Shown here: one piece after another, positions 34,079 to 43,098 of the stretch | Numbering within the stretch: the first letter of the stretch is position 1 | Layout of the letters: each line of letters begins with the position of its first letter | From: Oscillospiraceae bacterium | Lineage (GTDB): Bacteria > Bacillota > Clostridia > Oscillospirales > UBA644 | DNA: 64,000 nucleotides | Direction of reading: 5' to 3' | NCBI GenBank assembly: GCA_015067305.1 | Contig: SVMT01000001.1 | Span: 92,749-156,748 of the forward strand | The notes under the pieces: model-generated | The model's database searches: none | What the model was told of the DNA's origin: nothing | What the model saw: the letters and a program-made list of their open reading frames with translations, nothing else | Made by a program: the position numbers and the translations under genes

Positions 34079-35722
34079 ATGAAAAATCACGTTAAATCAC
34101 TGCTGACCGGCGCAATGCTCGTAATCATGCTTGCATCCACAGCACTTTCCTCTTTTGCCCTTCCCATGAATACCGATATCACAGATAACTACATATATGA
34201 CTACTACGGTGTGTCCGTAAAAGCTCCCGTTGCTTACAAAGCTGAAAAGGTTCTCTCCGCACTTGATTATGGCATCACAGCGAACTTTGAACCTGTTGAT
34301 CTTTTTGCAACTGCTGAAAAACTTTATGTAGTTGATAAGGGCAACAGCCAGATCCTTATTCTTGATAAGGACTACCAGCTCGTTAAAACTATCAGAGCTC
34401 TCAAAGACAGACCCGCAACAGATGATCAGCCCGGATACAAGATCCCTGCTCTCTACAGATGGGTCCGTGACGAAAACGGCGAACAGAAAGCCGACGTAGT
34501 CGTTGATTCCTATAACTATAAGGTTCTCAATAAACCTGAAGGTATCTTCGTAACAGAAGATGGAATGATCTACATCTGCGACACAGAAAACAGACGTGTT
34601 GTAGTATGTGACGAAGAAGGTGTTGTTTACAATGTATACCAGGGTATCAGTCCCTCGGTTCTTGACAACTACGTATTCAAACCCCTCAAGATTACAGTTG
34701 ACAGAACAGGCTCCATGCAGATCATCGCTTACTCTGTCAACAGAGGTCTTCTTGAAGTTAACTCCGACGGTGAATTCCGTACATTCTTCGGTGCTCCTGC
34801 AGTAAGCTTTAACGCTGCTGACTGGTTCTGGAGACTCATCGCTTCCGACGAACAGAAGAAAAAGCTCGTCAGAAACGTTCCTACAGAATTCTCCAATATT
34901 TGCATTGACTCAAAAGGCTTTATTTACTCAACTATCGCAACTGTTGACGCAGAAAAAATGGCTTCCGACTATATAACTTACAAGGACTCCGATACAGGTG
35001 TTACAGGTGCAGCTGCTCCCGTTCAGAGACTCAGTCCTTCCGGTTCTGACGTTCTCAGAAGAAACGGTATGTTCTCACCCATCGCCGACCTTGAGTTTAA
35101 CGTAATGGATCCTCCTCAGGTAGTAGACGTTGCTATTGAAGAAACATCCGGCAGATACTCTATCCTTGATGCTAAAACAGGCCGTTTCTTTACATATGAT
35201 GTAGACGGTAACTTGCTTTACATCGGTGGCGGTTCTTCCACGAATCAGTTCGGTCGTATTAAGAACGCTGCTTCAATCGCTCTCTACGGAGAAGACATCG
35301 TTGTATCCGACACAGGTAACGATACTCTTACAGTTTACAAGATCACAGACTATGCGAGAGTTATCAACAAGGCAGTTAGCGCAAGTGCAAACGGCCGCTA
35401 CGACGAAGCTCTTGTTGAATGGAAGAATGTACTTGACTACAACTCAGGTCTTTACATCGCATACACAGGTCTTGGTAAAGCTCAGATGAGAATTGCGATG
35501 GCTGACGCTGATCTTGAAGGCTACGAACAGGCTCTTGAGTATTTCACACTTGCGAATGAAAAATCCTACTATTCCAAGACTTTCAAGGAATTGCGTAAAG
35601 ACAGCCTTTCCGAAAACTTTACAACCATCATAGTTGTTGCAGTTGTCCTTGTTGCAGGCGGTATCGCACTCTATGTTGTTTCAAAAGTCAGAAAAAACAA
35701 AAAGAGTAAAAGGGGTGCTTAA
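34079..35722 (+). CDS. Exported NHL/TPR-like protein with C-terminal membrane anchor
   Basis: 547 residues, AAAGGAG before ATG. Signal peptide to about residue 28. Residues 50-440 contain propeller blades of NHL type (KLYVVDKGNSQILILDKDY, GMIYICDTENRRVVVCDEEG, DIVVSDTGNDTLTVYKI). Residues about 440-510 are TPR-like helices (ALVEWKNVLDYNSGLYIAYTGLGKAQM), followed by one transmembrane helix (TIIVVAVVLVAGGIALYVV) and a Lys-rich end. So the propeller lies outside and the tail inside. Role in transport or glycan sensing is inferred from operon position. Confidence 0.8.
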   Translation: MKNHVKSLLTGAMLVIMLASTALSSFALPMNTDITDNYIYDYYGVSVKAPVAYKAEKVLSALDYGITANFEPVDLFATAEKLYVVDKGNSQILILDKDYQLVKTIRALKDRPATDDQPGYKIPALYRWVRDENGEQKADVVVDSYNYKVLNKPEGIFVTEDGMIYICDTENRRVVVCDEEGVVYNVYQGISPSVLDNYVFKPLKITVDRTGSMQIIAYSVNRGLLEVNSDGEFRTFFGAPAVSFNAADWFWRLIASDEQKKKLVRNVPTEFSNICIDSKGFIYSTIATVDAEKMASDYITYKDSDTGVTGAAAPVQRLSPSGSDVLRRNGMFSPIADLEFNVMDPPQVVDVAIEETSGRYSILDAKTGRFFTYDVDGNLLYIGGGSSTNQFGRIKNAASIALYGEDIVVSDTGNDTLTVYKITDYARVINKAVSASANGRYDEALVEWKNVLDYNSGLYIAYTGLGKAQMRIAMADADLEGYEQALEYFTLANEKSYYSKTFKELRKDSLSENFTTIIVVAVVLVAGGIALYVVSKVRKNKKSKRGA

Positions 35723-35725
35723 ACA

Positions 35726-36409
35726 ATGAAGTCAATCGGTTCTTATTTTAAAAGATTCGGCACGGGAACTGCAACAATGTTCAAACGACTTGGTTATGCG
35801 TTCTATATTCTTGCACATCCCTTTGACGGATTCTTTGACCTGAAAAACGACCCGAAAAGAAGAACTGTTTCCGGTTCCGTTTTCCTGCTCGTTATGCTTG
35901 CTATCTCTTCTATCGTTAAGAGACAGCTCACGGGTTACCTGTTTACTGAAAGTACCGGCGATCAGCTCTATCTGAATGTTGGTCTTGAAGTTCTCAAAGC
36001 AGTAGCTCCGTTCCTTCTGTTCGCACTTGCTAACTGGTGTTTCACCTCTCTTATGGACGGTGATGGAAGTCTTAAAGATATCTTCTGTGCAACAGCGTTT
36101 GCTACATTGCCCATGACTATCTGCAACTTCCTCCTTGTTCCCATCAGTAACTTCGTAACTCTCGAAGAAGAAGGCATCTACCTCTTCATCGTTGGTTTCA
36201 GCTACGTTTGGTGTTACGGTATGGTATTCCTCGGAATGCTCGTTACTCACCAGTATTCAGTATCAAAAGCTATCGCTACCGCAGTTCTTTCAATTGTCGG
36301 TATGTTGGTAATTATCTTTATCGCTGTGCTTATTTTCTATCTGTGCCAGCAGGTATTCGGTTTCGTTTCCTCTCTCTACACAGAAATAAGCTTCAGACTT
36401 AACGAATAG
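35726..36409 (+). CDS. YIP1-family-like membrane protein
   Basis: 227 residues, start four bases after the preceding stop. The N terminus has an amphipathic region, then HPFDGFFDLKNDPKRRTVSGS, a motif I associate with bacterial Yip1-domain proteins, followed by five hydrophobic helices. Seen next to DUF5696 and sugar permeases in other Firmicutes by my recollection. Function unknown; possibly scaffolds the surface complex. Confidence 0.75.
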   Translation: MKSIGSYFKRFGTGTATMFKRLGYAFYILAHPFDGFFDLKNDPKRRTVSGSVFLLVMLAISSIVKRQLTGYLFTESTGDQLYLNVGLEVLKAVAPFLLFALANWCFTSLMDGDGSLKDIFCATAFATLPMTICNFLLVPISNFVTLEEEGIYLFIVGFSYVWCYGMVFLGMLVTHQYSVSKAIATAVLSIVGMLVIIFIAVLIFYLCQQVFGFVSSLYTEISFRLNE

Positions 36410-36425
36410 GAGGCCGTGGTTTAAA

Positions 36426-39404
36426 ATGAAAAAAATACTTTCTTTCGTTCTGCTGCTTTCTATCATGATCACATCTCTTGTATCTTTCACATCCTGCAGT
36501 GAAAAGGATGTAAACGAAGGCTACATCACAGATGAACAGAGAGAAGAGCACATTGCGATGCTTATCGGCGATAAAGAGATAATCGCTGAAAATGTTAAAA
36601 CCGAAACAGTCGAAGTTGATGACACAGGTATGGAGATCATCAAGACTGAAGAAGAATGGGTTATAGCAAAAGCTTACAAAAACAAAGAAGTCGGCAATAA
36701 AAATGCCACTGTTGACGGCGTAAGACGCGGTACTGAAAACATGGTTCTCCTTATGGAGAATAAGAACTACGAGTTCTACATGCATCTCCAGTACAAAACA
36801 GACTCCGAAAACATGAGTTCTTTCGCTATTGTTGACAAGGCTACAGGCCATGTTTACCATTCTAACCCTGTTGATACAGCAGGTGCATACTCTACATTCA
36901 ACTCTGTTGATGCTAAAGTATCCGATCCCATCATTTCGCCTATTGCTATCGAAGCTTACGATATCTCCAATAAGCGTTATGAATTCAACTACATGCAGCA
37001 CTGTGCAGGTGCTAAACGCCTTACGATCGTTAAGATGGACAATGACACTATCAGAGTTATTTACACTATCGGTAACGACCCCGACGCTGACCTTGTTCCT
37101 CCTGTTATTACAATGGAAACTTGGGCTTGGCTCGAAGCAAGACTTGGCAATGTCGATGGCGGCGCAAAACACTTTGCTAACCTCAAAAACTGCTACAAGG
37201 GTGTTGAACCCGATAAACTTACCCTTGAAGATAAAGAGCGTTTCATTGATGACTATCCCACAATCGAAATGTTCCCCATGATGATCGTTCGTACACTTAA
37301 CGTTCGTCAGAAACAGCTTGTTAAGGACGCTATGGAAGCAGCAGGCTTCAATGCCGACATGCTTAAAAAGGAAATGGACGCAGTTGAATACAGCGGTCCC
37401 GCAAGAGCAGTTATGTTTACTATCCCTGTTGACTTTACTCTCACAGAAGACGGTCTCAGCGTAACTGTTGACTCCAACCTTATCCTTGCTCCTCAGAAGC
37501 AGAAGATGTATAAGATCTACCTCAACAGAGCATTCGGTTCTGTATCTCCCTCAGTTGTAGGCTCAAAGATCACAGGTTCCTCCGGTAAAGTTATAAACAA
37601 CGAACAGTATATTATCATTCCCGACGGTTCCGGTGCTATAATGCCTGCAGGCGGTAATCTTACAACAGACGTTTTCACAGGACGTGTTTACGGCTTGGAT
37701 GATTCCTTCCAGGTTGAATATGACATCACTCCTGAAGAACAGGTCGTAACTCCTTTCCTTGCGTTTGACCGTTCTGCTCAGGGTGGTATGGTTGCGATCC
37801 TCTCCAATGGCGGTGCTCAGGCATATGCTACTGCGAGACCTTCCAACAACACAAACAACCCCGGTGCTTCAATCAACTTCGACCTTGTTTATGCTGAACG
37901 AAGCTATCTTACATACTCCGGTGGTCAGGGTGGCGAAGAACAGATCACAGGTTCTACATCTCAGGATAATTCCAGCTCAGGTGCTATCCTCTCTAAAGAA
38001 GACAACATCGCAGTATTCACAGTTGATTACTTCTTCAATGAAGGTGACTGGACATATGCTGACTATGCAAACTTCTACAGAGATTACCTCATCAATAAAG
38101 AGATCCTTCCCGCAAATGCTAAATCCGACTCCACAGTTCCTTTCTATGTTGATGTTCTCGGTGCTATCAATAAGACAGAATCCGTTGTCGGTGTTCCTAT
38201 GGACCACGTTGTTGCTCTTACAACATACAACCAGGTTAAAGAAATCGCTGATGCCCTCATGGATGCAGGTGTTGAAAATGTTAATATGAGATACCTCTAC
38301 TGGGCAAACGACGGTTACTATAACACTATCTATGATAAAGTTGATCTTGTTTCTCCCATGGGTTCCGCTTCCGAACTTAAGGAAGTTTCCGAATACCTCC
38401 AGAGCAAGAATGTCGGCTTCTATCCCGATGCAAACTTCATCTACGTTGTAAAAGACGAAGCATTCGACTCCATGAACTATTCTCAGGACGCTGCAAGACG
38501 TCTTGACATGACAGTTTCCAGAAACCTTATGAGAGACTACGCTACGGGTTATACTTGGAGAAATGGCTATGATCTTACAGTTATTTCTGCAGACAAGATC
38601 CCCAATATGGCAGCAGGCTTCAAGGCTGACCTTGAAAAGCTTCTTTCCAACAAGCAGATCTCTCTCGGTGCTATCGGTTCTGTAATCGACTCCAACTATA
38701 AGATCGGTCGTATCATCAACAGAACTCAGGCTCTCAATTACCACATCGAAGCCCTTAACGAATTCGAAGGCTACGATATGATGATCCAGACAGGTAACGA
38801 CTATACCTGGAAGTACGCTTCTCATATCCTCAATCTTCCCTTGGGCTCCAGCCAGTATATGTCCACATCTGAAGCTATCCCCTTCATCCAGATGGTTCTC
38901 CACGGTTATATCAACTACGCAGGCGATCCTCTTAATGAAGCAGCTGACTACTCCACAGCACTTCTTGAAATGCTCGAAACAGGTAGCGGCGTTTACTTCA
39001 AGTGGATGGGCGCTGAAAACAGCATCCTCAACAATACTGACTATGTATTCATGGATTGGTATTCTGTAAACTATAATGACTCTTTCGACATCGCTGTTGA
39101 GCTTTATAAAGAAGCTTCTGCTCTTATGAATAAGGTTGCAAACAAACCTATCACAAACCACGAAATTCTTGAAGCTTACCACGTTTACGAAGGCGAAAGA
39201 ACTTACTACGCTGAAGGCGACGAAAACTATGTTGAAGGCGAACTCAATGCTTCCTACGACAGAATCGAAGTAGGCAACGTTTACGCTACAACATACGGCG
39301 GTTCCGTTAAATTCATTGTTAACTACAATGACTTCGATGTTGAACTTGCAGATGAAACAACAGTTGTTCCCGCTAACGGCTATCTGGAGGTGAATGTAAA
39401 ATGA
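36426..39404 (+). CDS. DUF5696-type large surface lipoprotein, glycosidase-like
   Basis: 992 residues, AGGAGG 9-10 bases before ATG. Lipobox FTSC (Cys24). The N half (about 120-560) is beta-rich (FAIVDKATGHVYHSNPVDT, NEQYIIIPDGSGAIMPAGG). The C half (about 580-930) looks like a TIM barrel: VVALTTYNQVKEIADALMDAG, VNMRYLYWANDG, NVGFYPDANFIYVV, YDMMIQTGNDY. The plan recalls GH101/GH129-like enzymes. Family name and enzymatic role are from memory and inference; catalytic residues are not assigned. Its stop overlaps the next start (ATGA), so it is coupled to the permeases. Confidence 0.7.
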   Translation: MKKILSFVLLLSIMITSLVSFTSCSEKDVNEGYITDEQREEHIAMLIGDKEIIAENVKTETVEVDDTGMEIIKTEEEWVIAKAYKNKEVGNKNATVDGVRRGTENMVLLMENKNYEFYMHLQYKTDSENMSSFAIVDKATGHVYHSNPVDTAGAYSTFNSVDAKVSDPIISPIAIEAYDISNKRYEFNYMQHCAGAKRLTIVKMDNDTIRVIYTIGNDPDADLVPPVITMETWAWLEARLGNVDGGAKHFANLKNCYKGVEPDKLTLEDKERFIDDYPTIEMFPMMIVRTLNVRQKQLVKDAMEAAGFNADMLKKEMDAVEYSGPARAVMFTIPVDFTLTEDGLSVTVDSNLILAPQKQKMYKIYLNRAFGSVSPSVVGSKITGSSGKVINNEQYIIIPDGSGAIMPAGGNLTTDVFTGRVYGLDDSFQVEYDITPEEQVVTPFLAFDRSAQGGMVAILSNGGAQAYATARPSNNTNNPGASINFDLVYAERSYLTYSGGQGGEEQITGSTSQDNSSSGAILSKEDNIAVFTVDYFFNEGDWTYADYANFYRDYLINKEILPANAKSDSTVPFYVDVLGAINKTESVVGVPMDHVVALTTYNQVKEIADALMDAGVENVNMRYLYWANDGYYNTIYDKVDLVSPMGSASELKEVSEYLQSKNVGFYPDANFIYVVKDEAFDSMNYSQDAARRLDMTVSRNLMRDYATGYTWRNGYDLTVISADKIPNMAAGFKADLEKLLSNKQISLGAIGSVIDSNYKIGRIINRTQALNYHIEALNEFEGYDMMIQTGNDYTWKYASHILNLPLGSSQYMSTSEAIPFIQMVLHGYINYAGDPLNEAADYSTALLEMLETGSGVYFKWMGAENSILNNTDYVFMDWYSVNYNDSFDIAVELYKEASALMNKVANKPITNHEILEAYHVYEGERTYYAEGDENYVEGELNASYDRIEVGNVYATTYGGSVKFIVNYNDFDVELADETTVVPANGYLEVNVK

Positions 39405-40345
39405 GTAAAGTAACTATAGAAAAAATGCCAAAGAGACAAAGAGTTTCTCTTGAGAGAAAACAGAACCTCTACGGATATGTATTTGTTCTTCCCGTAATTC
39501 TCGGTCTTGCTTTCATTTACATTCCCGTTGTTGTACAGTCTCTTATCTATTCCTTCAGTGAGATCAACGTAACCGAAAACGGTTTCGAAACGGTCTTCTG
39601 CGGTTGGGATAACTACTATCAAGCACTGTTCGTTGAAGAAGGCTTTATCAGAACCGTTGTTGAATCAACAGCAGGAATTCTCATTCAGATTCCTATCATT
39701 CTTATTTTTGCATTCTTCATGGCTAACGTTCTTAATCAGGAATTCGTAGGTAAAACAGCTGCCCGTGTTATTTTCTTCATCCCCGTTATTATCTCCACAG
39801 GTATTATCGCTGAAGTTGAAAGCATGAGCTCCATGATCGACATTTACTCCTCTTCCGAAAAGATGGAGATCGGTTCCGCTTCCGGTTCAGGTAATGTCTT
39901 CAACTACGCTGCACTTGCGAACCTTATTATTCAGACTCTTAATAATACTGACCTTGCAAATATCGTTCTTGGCGCTATTGACGGTCTCTATTCAATCATC
40001 ACATCTTCCGGTGTTCAGATGCTCGTATTCCTTTCAGGTCTTCAGGGTATCTCCACTTCGATGTACGAAGCTGCACAGGTTGAAGGTGCTACAGGTTGGG
40101 AAGTTTTCTGGAAAATTTCCTTCCCCTACGTAAGCCCGCTGATCCTCGTTAACACAATTTATACTGTTATCGACCAGTTCCTTAAGTCTGACAACCTCGC
40201 AGTTACATTCATCAATGAAAAGCTGGCGAACTCCAGCGGCTACGCTCTTGCATCGTCACTTTCATGGATCTACACTTTGGTGGTACTTCTCTTTGTCGGA
40301 GTTGTATTCTTGCTGATCAACCGAATGGTTATTTACCAGGATTAA
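39401..40345 (+). CDS. ABC sugar permease, MalF/LacF type (pair 2)
   Basis: 314 residues; ATG overlaps the preceding stop. Six helices; EAA loop EAAQVEGATGWEVFWKISFPYVSPL. An extracytoplasmic loop of about 60 residues after helix 3 is longer than in pair 1. Together with the next gene it gives the operon a second channel but no second classical binding protein. Confidence 0.92.
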   Translation: MSKVTIEKMPKRQRVSLERKQNLYGYVFVLPVILGLAFIYIPVVVQSLIYSFSEINVTENGFETVFCGWDNYYQALFVEEGFIRTVVESTAGILIQIPIILIFAFFMANVLNQEFVGKTAARVIFFIPVIISTGIIAEVESMSSMIDIYSSSEKMEIGSASGSGNVFNYAALANLIIQTLNNTDLANIVLGAIDGLYSIITSSGVQMLVFLSGLQGISTSMYEAAQVEGATGWEVFWKISFPYVSPLILVNTIYTVIDQFLKSDNLAVTFINEKLANSSGYALASSLSWIYTLVVLLFVGVVFLLINRMVIYQD

Positions 40346-40358
40346 GGAGGAAATTGAA

Positions 40359-41351
40359 ATGAAACAGTTAAATTTTGAATCCGAAGTCCATGTAGATAAC
40401 AGAAACTTCTTGGAAAAATTCCTTGAAAAAGTCGCTCCCAAAAAATTTGAGGGTATCGACTGGGCAAGATGGAAGAGAAAGAACCTCACTCTTGCAGGTT
40501 TCGGCAGATTCTGTTGGGCTATTATGAGAACGATCATCATCGTTGGTATTTGCTTCATGATCCTTTATCCGTTCCTCGTTAAGATCATCGTTTCGTTCAT
40601 GTCAACAAACGACCTTACCGACAAAACGGTAATGTTCATTCCCCGTGAAGGTTCGACATACTTTATCGAGCGTGCGGTCATGAACATGAACTATTGGGGC
40701 TCACTCGTCAACTCGATCTGGTTGTCACTTATCGTTGCTGTTCTTCAGCTTATCGTAAGCTGTCTTGCAGGTTACGGTTTGGCGAGATTTAAGTTTGTTG
40801 GTCATAACTTGCTGTTCTTTGTTATCATCATCACTCTTATTATTCCTCCTCAGACGATCATGCTTCCCCTCTATGTACGTTTCAGATACTTCATCGGTAA
40901 CCTCAGTCTTATCGACTCCTTCTGGCCCTTGGCTATAATGTCCGCAACAGGTCTCGGCCTTAAAAACGGTCTTTATATCTACCTCATGAACACATTCTTC
41001 AGAGGCATGCCTAAGGAACTTGAACAGTCTGCGTACATCGACGGTGCAGGTCCTTTCAGAACATTCGTTTCCATCATGCTTCCCAACGCATACAACATGA
41101 TGACAACAGTCTTCCTCTTCTCCTTCACATGGCAGTGGACAGACACAACATACAACAGCATGCTTATGCCTGATATGGTTATCCTTTCTAACACACTTTT
41201 CAAAGTTACAAAGGGTGTTGAAGATATTCTGCAGCAGCAGACTCTTCTCGATACAGGTTCCTTGCTGATGATCGCTCCCCTTCTTATTCTCTTCCTCTTT
41301 GCACAGAGAAACTTTGTACAGGGTATCGAACGAAGCGGTCTTGTTGGTTAA
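40359..41351 (+). CDS. ABC sugar permease, MalG type (pair 2)
   Basis: 330 residues, AAGGAGG before ATG. N tail of about 55 residues, six helices, EAA loop QSAYIDGAGPFRTFVSIMLPNAYN (the usual Glu is Gln). Last gene of the operon; a stem-loop follows at 41370. Confidence 0.92.
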   Translation: MKQLNFESEVHVDNRNFLEKFLEKVAPKKFEGIDWARWKRKNLTLAGFGRFCWAIMRTIIIVGICFMILYPFLVKIIVSFMSTNDLTDKTVMFIPREGSTYFIERAVMNMNYWGSLVNSIWLSLIVAVLQLIVSCLAGYGLARFKFVGHNLLFFVIIITLIIPPQTIMLPLYVRFRYFIGNLSLIDSFWPLAIMSATGLGLKNGLYIYLMNTFFRGMPKELEQSAYIDGAGPFRTFVSIMLPNAYNMMTTVFLFSFTWQWTDTTYNSMLMPDMVILSNTLFKVTKGVEDILQQQTLLDTGSLLMIAPLLILFLFAQRNFVQGIERSGLVG

Positions 41352-41369
41352 TAAACAACAACTATTATG

Positions 41370-41392
41370 GGTCGGCGGTTTTTCCGCCGACC
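41370..41392 (+). terminator. Stem-loop ending the transport operon
   Basis: Perfect 9-base stem GGTCGGCGG / CCGCCGACC with a TTTTT loop, 18 bases after the last permease. The usual T-run after the stem is absent, so it may act as a 3' mRNA stabiliser. Confidence 0.7.
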
Positions 41393-41700
41393 TGTGTGTT
41401 AGGGGGGAACCCTTTTAGGGGGGAACCATTTTTTTGCACTTGCTTGCATGTGTGAAATAGGTTTTCCCGAACCCTTTCCAAAAAAATTTTTAGTTATGGA
41501 ATACAAAATCTTGGTTGTCATTCTCTGAATCGACTTGTTGTGATAAAGAGTTTATTGGAACATGACACTATTGCTTTGACATAAATGATATTGTTTTCCA
41601 TGTCTAAAAGTTTTTTTCGAGGGGGTATGGGGGAACCAATTTTTACAAAAAATGGTTCCCCCATAAACTCCCTTAGTATTTCCAAAATCAGGAGAATTTT
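41393..41700. repeat. Repeat-rich non-coding spacer (dispersed hairpin element copy 2)
   Basis: No gene. Contains a direct repeat TTAGGGGGGAACC (near 41399 and 41415) and, at 41460-41495, the complement of the element at 26859-26894 (GGTTTTCCCG, ACCCTTTCC, AAAATTTTTAGTT). At 41626-41665 there is an inverted repeat with a 13-base perfect outer stem (TATGGGGGAACCA). The GGGGGAACC motif occurs three times on this strand plus once in the complementary arm. Confidence 0.75.
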
Positions 41701-42315
41701 ATGATTACGGTTAAGAAAGATTCCATATACGAGTTCACGGAGAAAAAATCTGTGTTTATCGGACAGGTATTCTATGCGAAGACCATTGAGGAGGCTTTGG
41801 CGAGAGTTCAGGAAGTCCGTGAGGCTCACCCCGATGCGACTCATGTCTGTTGGGCGTATTCCGTTTGCGGAGGAACTCAAAGACGTGCGTCCGACGACGG
41901 TGAACCTCAGGGTACGGCGGGCATGCCCATACTTCATGTGCTTGACACCAACGGGATAGCAGATGTAGTTTGTACTGTGACCCGTTATTTCGGTGGGATT
42001 TTGCTCGGAGCAGGCGGACTTGTCCGTGCGTATTCAAAAGGTGCGGCAGGCGCTGTTGAAGAGGCAGGCAAAACCGATGTTATTGAATATAAAACCATAT
42101 CGGTGACTTACGGTTATGACCTACACAGTAGTATGGAACGACTGTTCAGGCTGGAAGAATTGGAACCTATTGACCGTGAATTTTCAGATAAGGTCACACT
42201 TTATGTTGAGATGCCTGCGGAAAAATATCCGAAAATTCTTCAGATGCTCGAAGAACAGTGGTACGGCAGGACTGAAGTAATTGAAATTTCATCGGAAATT
42301 CGTCGCAGAACGTGA
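41701..42315 (+). CDS. YigZ/IMPACT-family protein
   Basis: 204 residues. N-terminal UPF0029 domain: EKKSVFIGQVFYAKTIEEALA, HVCWAYSVC, RASDDGEPQGTAGMPIL, and VTRYFGGILLGAGGLVRAYSKGA, the family fingerprint. C-terminal ferredoxin-like domain. IMPACT proteins touch translation control in eukaryotes; the bacterial role is unclear. AGGAG lies eight bases before ATG. Confidence 0.92.
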   Translation: MITVKKDSIYEFTEKKSVFIGQVFYAKTIEEALARVQEVREAHPDATHVCWAYSVCGGTQRRASDDGEPQGTAGMPILHVLDTNGIADVVCTVTRYFGGILLGAGGLVRAYSKGAAGAVEEAGKTDVIEYKTISVTYGYDLHSSMERLFRLEELEPIDREFSDKVTLYVEMPAEKYPKILQMLEEQWYGRTEVIEISSEIRRRT

Positions 42316-42363
42316 CAAAATCCGTATTAAAAACGAAAAAAGTGTTAAATAGCAAATTACCTC

Positions 42364-42392
42364 TTGAAATGACACGGAATATATTATATAAT
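42364..42392 (+). promoter_or_regulatory. Sigma-A-type promoter of the pur cluster
   Basis: TTGAAA (42364-42369) and TATAAT (42387-42392) with 17-base spacing, 130 bases upstream of purE. Confidence 0.82.
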
Positions 42393-42402
42393 AAATTGTA
42401 GT

Positions 42403-42437
42403 AAGATGTTGCGTCGTACTGCCGATTGCAGCATCTT
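42403..42437 (+). promoter_or_regulatory. Leader stem-loop upstream of purE
   Basis: AAGATGTTGC (42403-42412) pairs with GCAGCATCTT (42428-42437) using one G-U pair, just after the promoter. Possible attenuator or mRNA stabiliser. The purine riboswitch core was not found. Confidence 0.5.
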
Positions 42438-42522
42438 TGCGATTTTTAAAAATGAACCGCTTAAGTGTTTTCTTATTTGGAAGCGCTCCTACGTCGTTGC
42501 GGTAATCGAAAGGAAAATGAAA

Positions 42523-43011
42523 ATGAAAAAAGTTGCTATTATCATGGGCAGCGACAGCGATCTTCCCGTTATCAAGCCCGCATTTGATATTCTGAAAAAA
42601 TTCGGTGTTGAGTTTGAGGCTCACATTTACTCCGCACACAGAACTCCCAGAGCTGCGGAATCCTTTGCGAAGAATGCGGCGGCAAACGGTTTCGGTTGTC
42701 TTATTTGTGCTGCGGGCAAAGCTGCACATCTTGCAGGCGTTATGGCTGCAAATACAGTTCTTCCTGTTATTGGAATTCCCGTAAAAAGTTCCACAATGGA
42801 CGGACTTGACAGCCTCCTTTCCACAGTTCAGATGCCCAAAGGTATTCCTGTTGCAACTGTTGCTATCGACGGCAGTGCAAATGCTGCGCTTCTTGCTGTT
42901 CAGATGCTCGCGCTCAGAGAACCCGAACTCAGTGCAAAACTTGTTAAGTACAAGGAAGATATGGAAAGGGAAATTCTTGAAAAAGATTCCAAGATTAACG
43001 AACAGATCTGA
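42523..43011 (+). CDS. purE: N5-carboxyaminoimidazole ribonucleotide mutase
   Basis: 162 residues from the ATG at 42523, eight bases after AAAGGA; an ATG six bases earlier is too close to that site. IIMGSDSDLPV, EAHIYSAHRTP and CAAGKAAHLAGVMA are class I PurE motifs. Converts N5-CAIR to CAIR in purine synthesis. First gene of a purE-purF-purM-purN set. Confidence 0.96.
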   Translation: MKKVAIIMGSDSDLPVIKPAFDILKKFGVEFEAHIYSAHRTPRAAESFAKNAAANGFGCLICAAGKAAHLAGVMAANTVLPVIGIPVKSSTMDGLDSLLSTVQMPKGIPVATVAIDGSANAALLAVQMLALREPELSAKLVKYKEDMEREILEKDSKINEQI

Positions 43012-43098
43012 TAATTTTGATTCGTATATAGGGAAACCTCATACGGATTTCACTTAAATTTTTATGTCGCTACTGCGGCAGAATGGGGAATATAATAA

